From Yersinia pekkanenii (GTDB taxonomy: Bacteria; Pseudomonadota; Gammaproteobacteria; Enterobacterales; Enterobacteriaceae), in contig NZ_CQAZ01000002.1 of the NCBI RefSeq assembly GCF_001152565.1, positions 9,656 to 73,655 of the forward strand: a stretch of 64,000 bases of DNA, in the 5' to 3' direction. This document shows, in pieces, positions 38,726 to 48,320 of the stretch. Position 1 is the stretch's first letter, and every line of letters starts with the position of its first letter. The notes below the pieces were generated by a model. It made no database searches. It saw only the letters and a program-made list of their open reading frames with translations, and was not told where the DNA came from. The position numbers were made by a program, and so were the translations under genes.

Positions 38726-41320
38726 TTAACGAGTCGTGCGATGCTCTAACCATTGTTCCAGTTTGATGGCAGGTAGTGCCTCCGAGAACAGCAACCCTTG
38801 ACCAATCTGATAGCCTTGACGGCTTAGTAACGTCCGCTGAGCTTCATTTTCTACTCCTTCGACAATCACCGTCAGTTGTAAACTCTCGCCAATACGGATC
38901 ACGGCCTCACTCAAGGTTCGGCTGGTTTCATCATATTCAAGGTCATGCACAAAACTTTTATCCAGTTTGATTTCATCAAGATCCAAGCGACGCAGATAGC
39001 TCAGGCTGGAGTAACCAGTACCAAAATCATCCATAGATAGACGTACCCCCAAGCGATGGATCTTTTCTATGGCGACGAAAATGACCGGATTATTTTCAAT
39101 CAAGATATCTTCGGTAATTTCCAACGTGAGATCCTGAGGCGGTAAATGATAGTACTGCAAGGTATGCAGGATCATGTCAGGTAAACCCGGATTATGGAAG
39201 TTAGTCGGGGATAAATTGACTGAAACCGAGGGAATATCAATCTCGCGTAAGCGCCAGTCGGCTAATTGTCGGCAAGCGGTTTCAATCGCCCACAGGGCCA
39301 GCTCATTAATCAGGCCACACTCTTCGGCGATAGGAATAAAACGTTGTGGTGGGATATTCCCCAATATTGGATGCCTCCAGCGACTGAGTGCTTCCACGCC
39401 ATACAGATGCCCATCTTTCAGCATCACTTGTGGCTGATAAAATAATTCAAGCGAGCCGGTATGAAATGCATGACGTAAGGCATCCTCCATATCTTGGCGC
39501 TGTCGATTGAGATGGTTCATTTCCAGGCTGAAGAAATTGAAATGCCCGTGTCCCATATGCTTCGCTTTATGCATCGCAATATCGGCGTGGTTCATCAATG
39601 TATCCATTTCTAAACCATTTTCCGGGTACAAACTGATCCCGACACTGGCAGAAGGAATGATCGTGGTATTGGCTATCTGACAGGGTTGAGACAGCAGGCT
39701 CAGCATCTTCTCAACTTTCACGGTGGCCTGCTGTAGGGTGCAAGGTGTCAGAATAATAATAAACTCATCGCCTGAGAGGCGGCCGATAATGTCATTTTTT
39801 GGCATCTCGTCCCGCAGGCGTTGGGCGATCAAGGCGAGGAGTTCATCACCAGCGGCATGACCGAACGAGTCATTAACTTGTTTGAAACGATCCAGATTGA
39901 TCACTAATACTGCCAGCATGTGGCCCACTTCAGCGGCCAGGGTGATAGCTTGTTTGGCATAAACCAGAAACTGGGTGCGGTTAGGCAGGCCGGTTAGGGA
40001 ATCATAGAATGCCAAATGCTGAATTTGCTGGCGTGATTGTTCCCGCTCCATCGCCAGAGCGCACAAGTTTGCGATCAACGTGACTAACTGAAGGTGAAAC
40101 TCACTGGGGCCACGGACTTCTTTGTAGTAAAAAGCAAATGTCCCCAGGATCCCCCCCTGACTGGATAGGATAGGTGTCGACCAACAGGCCAGCAGACCAT
40201 GAGGCAGAATCAAGTGGCGATAGTTATCCCACAGCATGTCGGTGGCGATATCCCGTACTTCGACCGGCTCTTTACGAAATGCAGCAGTGCCACAAGAACC
40301 GGCAAATGGGCCAATAGGTATGCAAGAGAGTGCGGCAGTATAGATCAGCGGTAAGTTGGGACCGGCAAGATGGTGGAGATAGTGGCCCCCACTGGCCTGT
40401 AAAATACTGGCGGTCACCTCTGGGGCAATACGTTCAACTTCATGGCATAGCAAAGACATCACCTCTTCCAGTGGGCGTTCTTTAACCAGAGCTTCCAACA
40501 CTTTATATTGCAATACTTCATACATTTTGGTCAGGGTGATATCGGTTAATACGCCGATGCTATAACTGGGCTTATCGTGTCCATCAACCAGCGAGTTAAT
40601 CATGGCGGAGCACCAGTGGGGTTGCCGGTCTTTACTGTAGAATAACTCTTTAGGTAACAGTTGCTGGCGCGACTCTGGTGAGGTTGTATCCATTAACGCG
40701 AGTTGTTCAGGATGGTCACTCTGTAGCAAATCAACCATATTTTGTCCCAGAGCCTGTTCTGGGGTATAACCGAATAACTTGGTAAACCCTTGATTAATAT
40801 AAACTGCTTGCTGCCCATGCTCACCATGAGCGGCGATAAACATTGCACTGTCGCTACGATCAGTTAATTGAGTCAACAGTTGCACCCACTCTTGAGTGGC
40901 TTTTTGTTGCTCAATTAAAAAAGTAATGTCTTTGGCGATTTTCACCATGTGGGTTACGGCCCCATCAGGGCCAGGGACCGGTTGATAGATGGCCGCCAGC
41001 CAGACAGTTGAGCCGTCTTTATGTAACCGCTCAAAACGGCCCTCGACTGATCCCCCAGCCAGTAAACATTGCTTAAGTGTCAGATACTCTTCGCTGGTGG
41101 AATATCCTGGCCGGCAAAACATTAAATGATGCTGACCAATGACTTCATCACGCTGATAACCAAAATAATCCAGATAGTTTTGATTAACCGCGATAATATG
41201 GCTGGAAAGATCAAACTCAATAATGGCTAATGAACTGTCTAATGCTTTTAATAATGCATTGTTTTCGGTGTATTCAAATTGCGAGGCTTCTTTACATTCT
41301 GATATTATTTTTGGCTTCAT
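38726..41320 (-). CDS. PAS-PAS-GAF-GGDEF-EAL cyclic di-GMP protein
   Basis: An 864-residue cytoplasmic signalling protein with no membrane span seen. Order: PAS (about residues 20-135), PAS (150-265), GAF (275-420), GGDEF (430-595) and EAL (605-860), the same architecture as E. coli DosP. The GGDEF site reads RLSGDEF (first Gly is Ser), and the RxxD inhibitory site is absent. The EAL domain keeps EALSRW, LEITED, MDDFGTGYSS, IKLDKSF and EGVENEAQ, so cyclic di-GMP hydrolysis is likely; cyclase activity is uncertain. The sensory ligand is unknown; similarity of the first PAS to the haem PAS of DosP is not clear. It stands alone between a drug transporter and a pirin. Confidence 0.88.
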   Translation of the reverse strand: MKPKIISECKEASQFEYTENNALLKALDSSLAIIEFDLSSHIIAVNQNYLDYFGYQRDEVIGQHHLMFCRPGYSTSEEYLTLKQCLLAGGSVEGRFERLHKDGSTVWLAAIYQPVPGPDGAVTHMVKIAKDITFLIEQQKATQEWVQLLTQLTDRSDSAMFIAAHGEHGQQAVYINQGFTKLFGYTPEQALGQNMVDLLQSDHPEQLALMDTTSPESRQQLLPKELFYSKDRQPHWCSAMINSLVDGHDKPSYSIGVLTDITLTKMYEVLQYKVLEALVKERPLEEVMSLLCHEVERIAPEVTASILQASGGHYLHHLAGPNLPLIYTAALSCIPIGPFAGSCGTAAFRKEPVEVRDIATDMLWDNYRHLILPHGLLACWSTPILSSQGGILGTFAFYYKEVRGPSEFHLQLVTLIANLCALAMEREQSRQQIQHLAFYDSLTGLPNRTQFLVYAKQAITLAAEVGHMLAVLVINLDRFKQVNDSFGHAAGDELLALIAQRLRDEMPKNDIIGRLSGDEFIIILTPCTLQQATVKVEKMLSLLSQPCQIANTTIIPSASVGISLYPENGLEMDTLMNHADIAMHKAKHMGHGHFNFFSLEMNHLNRQRQDMEDALRHAFHTGSLELFYQPQVMLKDGHLYGVEALSRWRHPILGNIPPQRFIPIAEECGLINELALWAIETACRQLADWRLREIDIPSVSVNLSPTNFHNPGLPDMILHTLQYYHLPPQDLTLEITEDILIENNPVIFVAIEKIHRLGVRLSMDDFGTGYSSLSYLRRLDLDEIKLDKSFVHDLEYDETSRTLSEAVIRIGESLQLTVIVEGVENEAQRTLLSRQGYQIGQGLLFSEALPAIKLEQWLEHRTTR

Positions 41321-41794
41321 GGTGAATTCCTATGCGAAAGAATCGCTTGGCAGCCGTACTACTTCAATAAAATCACCGTTGCATCCATTTGGTTAGCACT
41401 GTTTCTTAATAAAGAAGATAGGATAAATGAGAAATATTCAAACGAAAGTTAATAGCACTAATGTTAAAAAAACACGACAGTGTTATTTATTTTATCAATA
41501 TTTAAACACACTGATTATAGGCGAAAATAACAAACTGAAAAACAGCAGATGACAAATAACACCATAAGGGAAAACATTTTGGCAGCGCCTTGTCTAAGTG
41601 CAGAGAATAAGCGCTATATAATATTAAGTTTAGTCGATAACCGGGTAGTAAATGCGCTATTTATGGCGGGTTCGTGACAGCAAACCATCTCTTGCTTGTA
41701 ATGTCATATTTTAGCTAAGGGGTGTTTTTTTGCTGGGAGGATCAATACCATTACCGGACAAATTGCTGTCAGGTAATGGTCGATACCGTAACAA
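41321..41794. other. Intergenic region upstream of the GGDEF-EAL gene, with a pirin-side hairpin
   Basis: An AT-rich 474-base gap. CCATTACC (41748-41755) and GGTAATGG (41772-41779), extended inward by GACA and TGTC, form a stem-loop just beyond the pirin stop, probably its terminator. The rest should hold the GGDEF-EAL promoter; nothing else was recognised. Confidence 0.55.
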
Positions 41795-42667
41795 TTATGA
41801 GTGGGTATTCATTGAACCAAAACGACCGCCGTTAAAATCAGCAATAGCTTCGGTTATCTGTTGTTGTGTGTTCATCACAAATGGCCCGTAGCCGATAATG
41901 GGCTCATCAATGGGCTCACCACTCAGTAGCAAGAGCACCGCATCATTATTGGCCTCTATCGTTACATGACTGCCAGCAGAGTCCAGTAATACCATTTCTG
42001 CATCACGGGCAAGGGCATCACCATTGACCAGCACGGATCCTCGCAACACGATCAATGCGCTGTTCCAACCGACAGGCAATGAAAACTCAGCACTCTTATC
42101 CTGATTCAGTCGAATATCCCAAACGTTCAATGGAGAGAAGGTATGGGCAGGGCCGCTTGCATCCGCATAACTGCCAGCGATGACCCGCAGACTACCGGCA
42201 CCTTCAGGTAATGCAACCTGAGGAATGCGTTCACTACCAATGGCCTGATAGCCAGGAGCCGCCATTTTGTCTTTTGCGGGCAGGTTGACCCACAGTTGCA
42301 CCATTTCAAAAGCGCCACCCTGTTGTGCAAAGGTATCTGAATGAAACTCTTCATGTAAAATACCGCTACCGGCGGTCATCCATTGCACATCACCGGGGCC
42401 AATAACACCGCCTTTACCGGTTGAATCACGATGTTCAACTTCACCATGATAAACAATAGTGACAGTTTCAAAGCCACGGTGTGGATGTTGCCCGACACCC
42501 CGACGAAGTTTGGTCGCGGTAAACTCCATCGGCCCGGCATAGTCGAGCAGCAGGAAAGGGCTAAGTTGTTTGCCATGGCTTTGGTATGAAAATAGTGAAC
42601 GTACCGGGAAGCCATCTCCCACCCAATGTTGGTGTGGTGCGCGGTAGATACCTTTGACTTTTTTCAT
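41795..42667 (-). CDS. Pirin-family protein
   Basis: A 290-residue bicupin protein of the pirin family; some bacterial members are quercetin dioxygenases. The metal ligands are visible in QHPHRGFETVT (two His) and GSGILHEEF (His and Glu), so the N-terminal cupin is probably metal-loaded. The C-terminal cupin ends with the family stretch EPIIGYGPFVMNTQQQI. It is divergent from a LysR-type regulator with a 180-base gap, which suggests control by that protein. Substrate unknown. Confidence 0.88.
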   Translation of the reverse strand: MKKVKGIYRAPHQHWVGDGFPVRSLFSYQSHGKQLSPFLLLDYAGPMEFTATKLRRGVGQHPHRGFETVTIVYHGEVEHRDSTGKGGVIGPGDVQWMTAGSGILHEEFHSDTFAQQGGAFEMVQLWVNLPAKDKMAAPGYQAIGSERIPQVALPEGAGSLRVIAGSYADASGPAHTFSPLNVWDIRLNQDKSAEFSLPVGWNSALIVLRGSVLVNGDALARDAEMVLLDSAGSHVTIEANNDAVLLLLSGEPIDEPIIGYGPFVMNTQQQITEAIADFNGGRFGSMNTHS

Positions 42668-42847
42668 CTTAATCTCCTTACATATTACGATGAGGTATAG
42701 CAGCCTTGCTCTACAGCTCGGCAGACTGCAAGTAGATAAAGTATATATTCAGGATAATGTAAGCAGTAGATGGCAAAATTAACTATAACTGTTCTATTAT
42801 TAGGACAGTAATAAAGCCGCTGGCGGCAAGTAACTGATAGGTAAGAT

Positions 42848-43753
42848 ATGCAAGATCTTAATGATCTCTATTATTACGCTGAGGTGGTGGAACATGGCGG
42901 GTTCAGCGCGGCTGCGCGAGCTTTAGGACTACCAAAATCAAAGTTGAGTCGTCGGGTAGCCTTGTTGGAAGAACGATTGGGTGTGCGGCTAATCCAACGT
43001 TCAACCCGTCGTTTTGCGGTGACTGATGTTGGACTCACCTATTATGAGCATTGTAAGGCAATGCTGGAAGAAGCCAAAGCGGCGCAGGAGTCGATTGATT
43101 TAACCCAGGCAGAACCACGGGGTGTGGTGCGTATCACTTGTCCTGTGGCGTTATTGCAGACCACTGTGAGTGCTATATTGGCAGATTTTATGGCCAGTTG
43201 TCCCTTAGTGACGATTCATCTTGAATCGACCAATCGCCAGGTAGATCCGGTGGCCGAAGCTATCGACATTGCTATTCGTGTCCGCCCACCGCCATTGCAA
43301 GACAGCGACCTGGTGCTGAAGGTTTTGGGTAATCGCTGTCAGTGTCTGGTTGCCAGCCCGGAATTAATCGCGCGACAAGGGGAGGTCAATGTACCGGCTG
43401 ATCTGACCGGTTGGCCGAGTCTCGGATTAGGGCAACCTCAACAGACGTTTATTTGGCGTCTGGATGGGCCAGAAGGGGCTAATGCCGCTATCTATCATCA
43501 GCCGAGACTGGTGACGGCAGACATGACAACCTTACGCAGTGCTGCGCTAAGTGGCGTAGGGGCGGTGCAACTTCCGGTCATGATGGTGGAACAACAGATA
43601 GCTGAGGGGGAATTAATACGCCTGTTACCGGATTGGTCGCTACGTCATGAGATTATCCACGCGGTATTTCCATCACGGCGGGGGTTACTGCCCTCAGTGC
43701 GCAGTATATTGGATTATCTGGAATTACGTTTTAGCCAATTGGCGTCCCGATAA
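42848..43753 (+). CDS. LysR-type transcriptional regulator
   Basis: A 301-residue LysR-family protein with an N-terminal helix-turn-helix (GGFSAAARALGLPKSKLSRRVALLEERLGV, split over residues 17-46) and a C-terminal effector-binding domain. Divergent orientation to the pirin gene suggests it controls that gene and its own expression. The clade includes many regulators of stress or aromatic-compound genes. The ligand cannot be inferred. Confidence 0.88.
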   Translation: MQDLNDLYYYAEVVEHGGFSAAARALGLPKSKLSRRVALLEERLGVRLIQRSTRRFAVTDVGLTYYEHCKAMLEEAKAAQESIDLTQAEPRGVVRITCPVALLQTTVSAILADFMASCPLVTIHLESTNRQVDPVAEAIDIAIRVRPPPLQDSDLVLKVLGNRCQCLVASPELIARQGEVNVPADLTGWPSLGLGQPQQTFIWRLDGPEGANAAIYHQPRLVTADMTTLRSAALSGVGAVQLPVMMVEQQIAEGELIRLLPDWSLRHEIIHAVFPSRRGLLPSVRSILDYLELRFSQLASR

Positions 43754-43780
43754 GCCTACATTGAAGAGGAGTTTACCGGC

Positions 43781-44830
43781 TCAATGTTTGTGGCGGTGGT
43801 GTGAGTCTGGAAAATGTGGATGAGCGTGTGTTATTGGCCGGTGGTGGTGGCGATGTTTGTGCGGCGTTCCTGCAACCAGAGGGAAATCATGTGAGTGCTG
43901 GTGATGCTCATCATGCAGATGTTGGTGCTCATGTAACAATTCATCATGATTATGTTGATGATCATGTTGTTCCGTGAGATGCAACCAGATACCGATAGCC
44001 ATCAGTAAGCCTGCAACTATCAATGGTAACGTGACAGCGTCACCCATCGCGACTGCCAATACGGCACCGAGGAATGGGGCGATAGAAAAATAAGCGCCGG
44101 TGCGTGCGGTACCAAGATGACGTAAACCAATAACAAACAGCGCCAGGCTAACGCCATAGGCAAAAAATCCTACCAGCAGGGCAGCCGCCAAATTGGTCAG
44201 TGGTGGCAATGTTGCGCCGAGAGTAAAAGCCAGGCTGAGATTAACGGCACCGGCAACCAAGCCTTTGACGGATGCAATCCAGGTGGCATCCGTCAGCGAG
44301 ACTTTACGGGTCAGGTTGTTATCAATCCCCCAGGCGAAACACGCCCCCAGGATGGCCCAGGTTGGCCACCATCCGGCAAAACGTGCTTCTCCCGGCCAGC
44401 TTAAAATAGCGGCACCGGCAACAATGGCCACCATACCTAGCGCAATGCGACGGTCAAAGTTCTCTTTAAAAGCGAACCAGGCTAACAGCGCGGTAAATAC
44501 CCCCTCAGCATTGAGTAGTAGTGAGGCACCGGATGCTGGCATGCCGGTAAGACCGATCATCAGTAATACCGGCGCAATAACGCCACCTGCGGCAATAGCA
44601 CCGATAAACCACCGCAATTCGTTCCAGGGCAGTTTGACAGCAGACGAGTGGGTTATCAGACGATAAATCAATAATCCTGTACCTGACCCCAAATACAGCA
44701 AACCGGCCAGTAACCACGGGCTGACGGTATTGAGTAACTGTTTTGCCAGCGGGGTTCCTGCGCCAAAAAGTACCGCAGCGGCCAATGCTGCCAATACACC
44801 CGGTTGTCGTAGTCCATTATGCCATTTCAT
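43781..44830 (-). CDS. DMT/EamA-family transporter with a histidine-rich tail
   Basis: A 349-residue membrane protein. Residues 1-283 form about ten hydrophobic spans with two EamA repeats (VLAALAAAVLFGAGTPLAKQL and GGWW-like start of the second at WPTWAILGACFAWGIDNNL). The remaining 66 residues contain 25 histidines (for example HEHQHLHDEHHQHSHD). Such a tail binds metals such as Ni, Co or Zn, so export or import of a metal or a metal chelate is possible, but DMT proteins carry many substrates. It converges on the LysR gene. Confidence 0.8.
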   Translation of the reverse strand: MKWHNGLRQPGVLAALAAAVLFGAGTPLAKQLLNTVSPWLLAGLLYLGSGTGLLIYRLITHSSAVKLPWNELRWFIGAIAAGGVIAPVLLMIGLTGMPASGASLLLNAEGVFTALLAWFAFKENFDRRIALGMVAIVAGAAILSWPGEARFAGWWPTWAILGACFAWGIDNNLTRKVSLTDATWIASVKGLVAGAVNLSLAFTLGATLPPLTNLAAALLVGFFAYGVSLALFVIGLRHLGTARTGAYFSIAPFLGAVLAVAMGDAVTLPLIVAGLLMAIGIWLHLTEQHDHQHNHDELLHEHQHLHDEHHQHSHDFPLVAGTPHKHRHHHRPITHAHPHFPDSHHRHKH

Positions 44831-44879
44831 TGGTTAAGCTCGAAGGTTGCAAGTCTGTGGTAATTTTAGCTCATGAAAA

Positions 44880-44934
44880 AGCCGGAAAACCCTTTCTGTA
44901 GTAGAAATTCTCTATCAGAAAAGATTAACCGGCT
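44880..44934 (-). terminator. Stem-loop terminator of yeaGH
   Basis: AGCCGG and CCGGCT, with TTTCTG and CAGAAA paired further in, enclose a long loop. On the minus strand it ends CCGGCTTTTTC, beginning about 10 bases after the yeaH stop. Confidence 0.7.
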
Positions 44935-44944
44935 AATTTGAATG

Positions 44945-46213
44945 TTAATTATCAACCGTCTGTTTGTGGAACAACGCACGAAATACTGGGTAGATATCCT
45001 CAGGATCACGAATATGTTGCATGGCAAAATTGTCAAATTTTGCCTGTAAGTCTTCATATTCCCGCCACAATGTCTGATGGGCGCGGCGGGTTATCTCTAT
45101 ATAGCTATAGTAACGCACCGTTGGCAGAATTTTCTTTGCCAGTAATTCATGACACAGGGGTGAATCATCAGCCCAGTTATCGCCATCAGAGGCTTGAGCG
45201 GCATAGATATTCCACTGCGCCGGGTTATAGCGTTCCTGAACCACTTCATCCATTAGCTTCAATGCGCTGGAGACAATAGTCCCGCCAGTTTCTTGCGAAT
45301 AGAAAAACTCCTGCTCATCCACTTCTTTGGCTTGTGTGTGGTGGCGGATATATACCACATCAACATTTTTATAGGTCCGGCTCAGGAATAGATACAGCAA
45401 GATATAAAACCGCTTTGCCATGTCCTTGGTGGCCTGATCCATCGAGCCTGACACATCCATCAGGCAGAACATCACCGCCTGACTGGATGGTTCAGGTCGC
45501 CGTTCGTAATTTTTATAACGCAAATCGAAGGTATCAATAAAGGGTACCCTGGCGATTTTTTGTTTTAATTCGGCAATGGCTTTGCGTATCCGTTCTTCTT
45601 CCAGCAATTGCGCGGGTTCAGAGTTTTCCAGCACCTGAAGCGTTTCTTCCAGCTCGCGCAGCTCACGCCGTTTACTGGCTGTCATCGCAGTACGACGGGC
45701 CAGTGAGTTTTGCAGTGAGCGCACCACGCTGATATTGGCCGGCACCCCATTAGAGGTGTATCCCGCGCGATGTGTTTTGAATTCTGTTAACTGTTTATAC
45801 TGATTTTTCTTCAAGTTAGGCAGCGCAAGGTCTTCAAACAGTAAGTCAAGGTATTCATCTTTGGAAATCTGAAAGACAAATTCGTCTTCACCTTCACCGT
45901 CCTGGCCTGCGTTACCCTGACCACTGCCACTGCCTCCTTGAGGGCGATCTATTCGGTCATTGGTAACAAAATGGTCATTACCGGGATGTACCCGGTGGCG
46001 TATCCCTCCACGGCCCTGATGGAACATCGGCTCATTGATATCATCGATAGGTATTGATACTGACTCGCCACTCTCAATATCTGTAACCGACCGTTTATTG
46101 ATGGCATCGGAAATCGACTGTTTAATTTGTGACTTATAGCGGCGCAAAAAGCGCTGGCGATTGACCATGCTTTTATTCTTGCCGTTAAGTCGTCGGTCAA
46201 TAAAGTAGCCCAT
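44945..46213 (-). CDS. yeaH: YeaH (DUF444, von Willebrand A-like domain)
   Basis: A 422-residue protein that acts with the kinase YeaG in stationary-phase and nitrogen-stress adaptation; biochemical role unknown. A MIDAS-like metal motif DVSGS is at residues 253-257 in the VWA-like domain, and a Gly/Ser-rich linker ([19 protein letters not shown]) lies near 93-111. The ATG at 46213 matches the E. coli N-terminus; an upstream in-frame start (46294) would read into an ERIC-like repeat. It follows yeaG with a 172-base gap that includes that repeat, unlike the tight E. coli arrangement. Confidence 0.93.
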   Translation of the reverse strand: MGYFIDRRLNGKNKSMVNRQRFLRRYKSQIKQSISDAINKRSVTDIESGESVSIPIDDINEPMFHQGRGGIRHRVHPGNDHFVTNDRIDRPQGGSGSGQGNAGQDGEGEDEFVFQISKDEYLDLLFEDLALPNLKKNQYKQLTEFKTHRAGYTSNGVPANISVVRSLQNSLARRTAMTASKRRELRELEETLQVLENSEPAQLLEEERIRKAIAELKQKIARVPFIDTFDLRYKNYERRPEPSSQAVMFCLMDVSGSMDQATKDMAKRFYILLYLFLSRTYKNVDVVYIRHHTQAKEVDEQEFFYSQETGGTIVSSALKLMDEVVQERYNPAQWNIYAAQASDGDNWADDSPLCHELLAKKILPTVRYYSYIEITRRAHQTLWREYEDLQAKFDNFAMQHIRDPEDIYPVFRALFHKQTVDN

Positions 46214-46254
46214 AACTCCCCCAAACGACTTTGCCTCTATTCCTTCATCTTTCA

Positions 46255-46365
46255 CGTTATTGCTGTGTTGGCTGCCTTCACTCACCCCAGTCACTTAGTG
46301 GGCTAAGCTCCTGGGGCTTCGTTTAGTTGCCACCTTGCTACAACGCGATCTATACCTGTTATGCC
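46255..46365. repeat. ERIC-type element within the yeaG-yeaH operon
   Basis: GGCTGCCTTCACTCACCCCA, GTCACTTAGTGGGCTAAGCT and CTGGGG, in order, match the ERIC core, with TTAGTTGCC beyond it. One end is eroded. It lies in the transcribed gap between yeaG and yeaH, so it would be an RNA stem in the operon message. Confidence 0.8.
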
Positions 46366-46385
46366 GTAATGAATCGGTAAACGGG

Positions 46386-48320
46386 TTATGAAGATTTTCT
46401 TACCCGCAGATACCATTCACACAACAAGCGAACCTGTTTGCGGGTATAACCTTTCTCCATCATCCGATCGACAAAGTCATCATGTTTTTTCTGCTCATCC
46501 GTTGAGGTCTTGGCATTAAAGGAGATGACTGGCAGTAACTCCTCGGTATTTGAGAACATTTTCTTCTCAATAACCGTACGTAACTTCTCGTAACTGGTCC
46601 AGTTTGGGTTACGGCCACTGTTATTGGCTCTGGCGCGCAACACAAAGTTGACTATCTCATTACGGAAATCTTTTGGGTTGCTGATACCCGCGGGTTTTTC
46701 AATTTTCTCCAGTTCAGCATTCAGTGATTCACGATCGAACAGTTGCCCGGTATCCGGATCACGATATTCCTGATCCTGAATCCAGAAATCGGCATAAATA
46801 ACATAGCGGTCAAAAATATTCTGACCGTACTCAGAATAAGATTCCAGATAGGCGGTTTGAATCTCTTTACCGATAAACTCGGCATATTTCGGGATCAGAT
46901 AGCCTTTCAGGTGTTCCAGATATTTCTCAGCGATATCTTGCTGGAATTGTTCCCGCTCTATCTGCTGTTCCAGAACATAGAAGAGATGTACTGGGTTAGC
47001 GGCAACCTCAGCATGGTCAAAGTTAAACACTCTGGAGAGGATTTTAAAGGCAAAACGGGTAGAAAGACCGTTCATACCCTCATCAACTCCGGCGTAGTCC
47101 CGATATTCTTGATAAGACTTGGCTTTCGGGTCGGTATCTTTCAGGCTTTCACCGTCATACACCCGCATCTTGGAGTAAATACTGGAGTTTTCCGGTTCTT
47201 TCATTCTGGAGAGAATAGAGAAGCGGGCCAGTGTTTCCAAGGTGCCAGGGGCACAAGGAGCATGGGTTAACTCACTGTGATTCAACAGTTTGTCGTAGAT
47301 CTTGATCTCTTCTGATACCCGCAGGCAATAAGGGACTTTGACAATATAAACACGGTCAAGGAAGGCTTCATTATTCTTGTTATTACGGAATGCGACCCAC
47401 TCTGATTCGTTAGAGTGGGCGAGAATAATACCGCTGAATGGTAGAGCGGATATCCCCTCTGTACCGTTATAGTTCCCCTCTTGGGTGGCGGTCAGTAGTG
47501 GATGTAGCACCTTAATCGGGGCTTTGAACATCTCGACGAATTCCATGATCCCTTGGTTCGCACGGCACAATGCACCGGAATAACCATAAGCATCTGGGTC
47601 GTTTTGAGCATGATTTTCCAGTTTACGGATATCAACTTTACCGACCAGTGCCGAGATATCCTGGTTGTTTTCATCGCCCGGTTCAGTTTTCGCTATCGCA
47701 ACCTGTTCAAGGATAGAAGGCCAGACTTTGATAACCTTGAACTTAGTAATATCGCCGCCAAACTCATGCAGGCGTTTTGCCGCCCATGGCGACATAATCG
47801 TACCGAGATAACGGCTTGGAATCGTGTATTCTTTTGCCAAAATAGCCGCATCTTCCTGCGGATTGAATAAACACAATGGGTGGTCATTCACCGGGCTACG
47901 CTCGTCATTGGCACTTAAGATATAGATGGGCACACGTTGCATCAGTGCTTTCAACCGTTCAGCCAGAGATGACTTACCACCACCCACTGGGCCGAGCAAA
48001 TACAGGATCTGTTTCTTTTCTTCCAGCCCTTGAGCGGCATGTTTGAGATAGGAAACAATCTGCTCTATGGCTTCTTCCATTCCATAGAACTCTTCAAAGG
48101 CAGGGTAGCGCGCGATAACCCGGTTAGAGAAGAGTCGAGACATGCGGGACTCAAGTGCGGTATCGACCATGACTGGCTCACCAATAGCCATTAACAGACG
48201 CTCAGCTGCATTGGCATATGCGCTGCGATCGTGCTGGCAGATAGTGAGGAATTCCTGCAGAGTGAACTCTTCGTCCTTGGCCGCCTCATAGCGTTGGCGA
48301 TAGTGATCAAATATGTTCAT
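46386..48320 (-). CDS. yeaG: PrkA-family AAA+/serine protein kinase YeaG
   Basis: A 644-residue protein with an N-terminal AAA+ module (Walker A GPVGGGKS at residues 110-117) and a C-terminal PrkA kinase-like domain. In E. coli YeaG is a protein kinase needed for adaptation to sustained nitrogen starvation and is RpoS dependent. The protein is very close to the E. coli one. It is first in the yeaGH unit and divergent from mipA. Confidence 0.95.
   Translation of the reverse strand: MNIFDHYRQRYEAAKDEEFTLQEFLTICQHDRSAYANAAERLLMAIGEPVMVDTALESRMSRLFSNRVIARYPAFEEFYGMEEAIEQIVSYLKHAAQGLEEKKQILYLLGPVGGGKSSLAERLKALMQRVPIYILSANDERSPVNDHPLCLFNPQEDAAILAKEYTIPSRYLGTIMSPWAAKRLHEFGGDITKFKVIKVWPSILEQVAIAKTEPGDENNQDISALVGKVDIRKLENHAQNDPDAYGYSGALCRANQGIMEFVEMFKAPIKVLHPLLTATQEGNYNGTEGISALPFSGIILAHSNESEWVAFRNNKNNEAFLDRVYIVKVPYCLRVSEEIKIYDKLLNHSELTHAPCAPGTLETLARFSILSRMKEPENSSIYSKMRVYDGESLKDTDPKAKSYQEYRDYAGVDEGMNGLSTRFAFKILSRVFNFDHAEVAANPVHLFYVLEQQIEREQFQQDIAEKYLEHLKGYLIPKYAEFIGKEIQTAYLESYSEYGQNIFDRYVIYADFWIQDQEYRDPDTGQLFDRESLNAELEKIEKPAGISNPKDFRNEIVNFVLRARANNSGRNPNWTSYEKLRTVIEKKMFSNTEELLPVISFNAKTSTDEQKKHDDFVDRMMEKGYTRKQVRLLCEWYLRVRKSS

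Noticed and set aside
44193-44666. A 157-residue ORF antisense to the DMT transporter
   Set aside because: Its Ala/Pro/Arg-rich composition is what results from reading a membrane-protein gene backwards.
46743-47270. A 175-residue ORF antisense to yeaG
   Set aside because: It is a frame shadow of yeaG with no ribosome binding site or family likeness.
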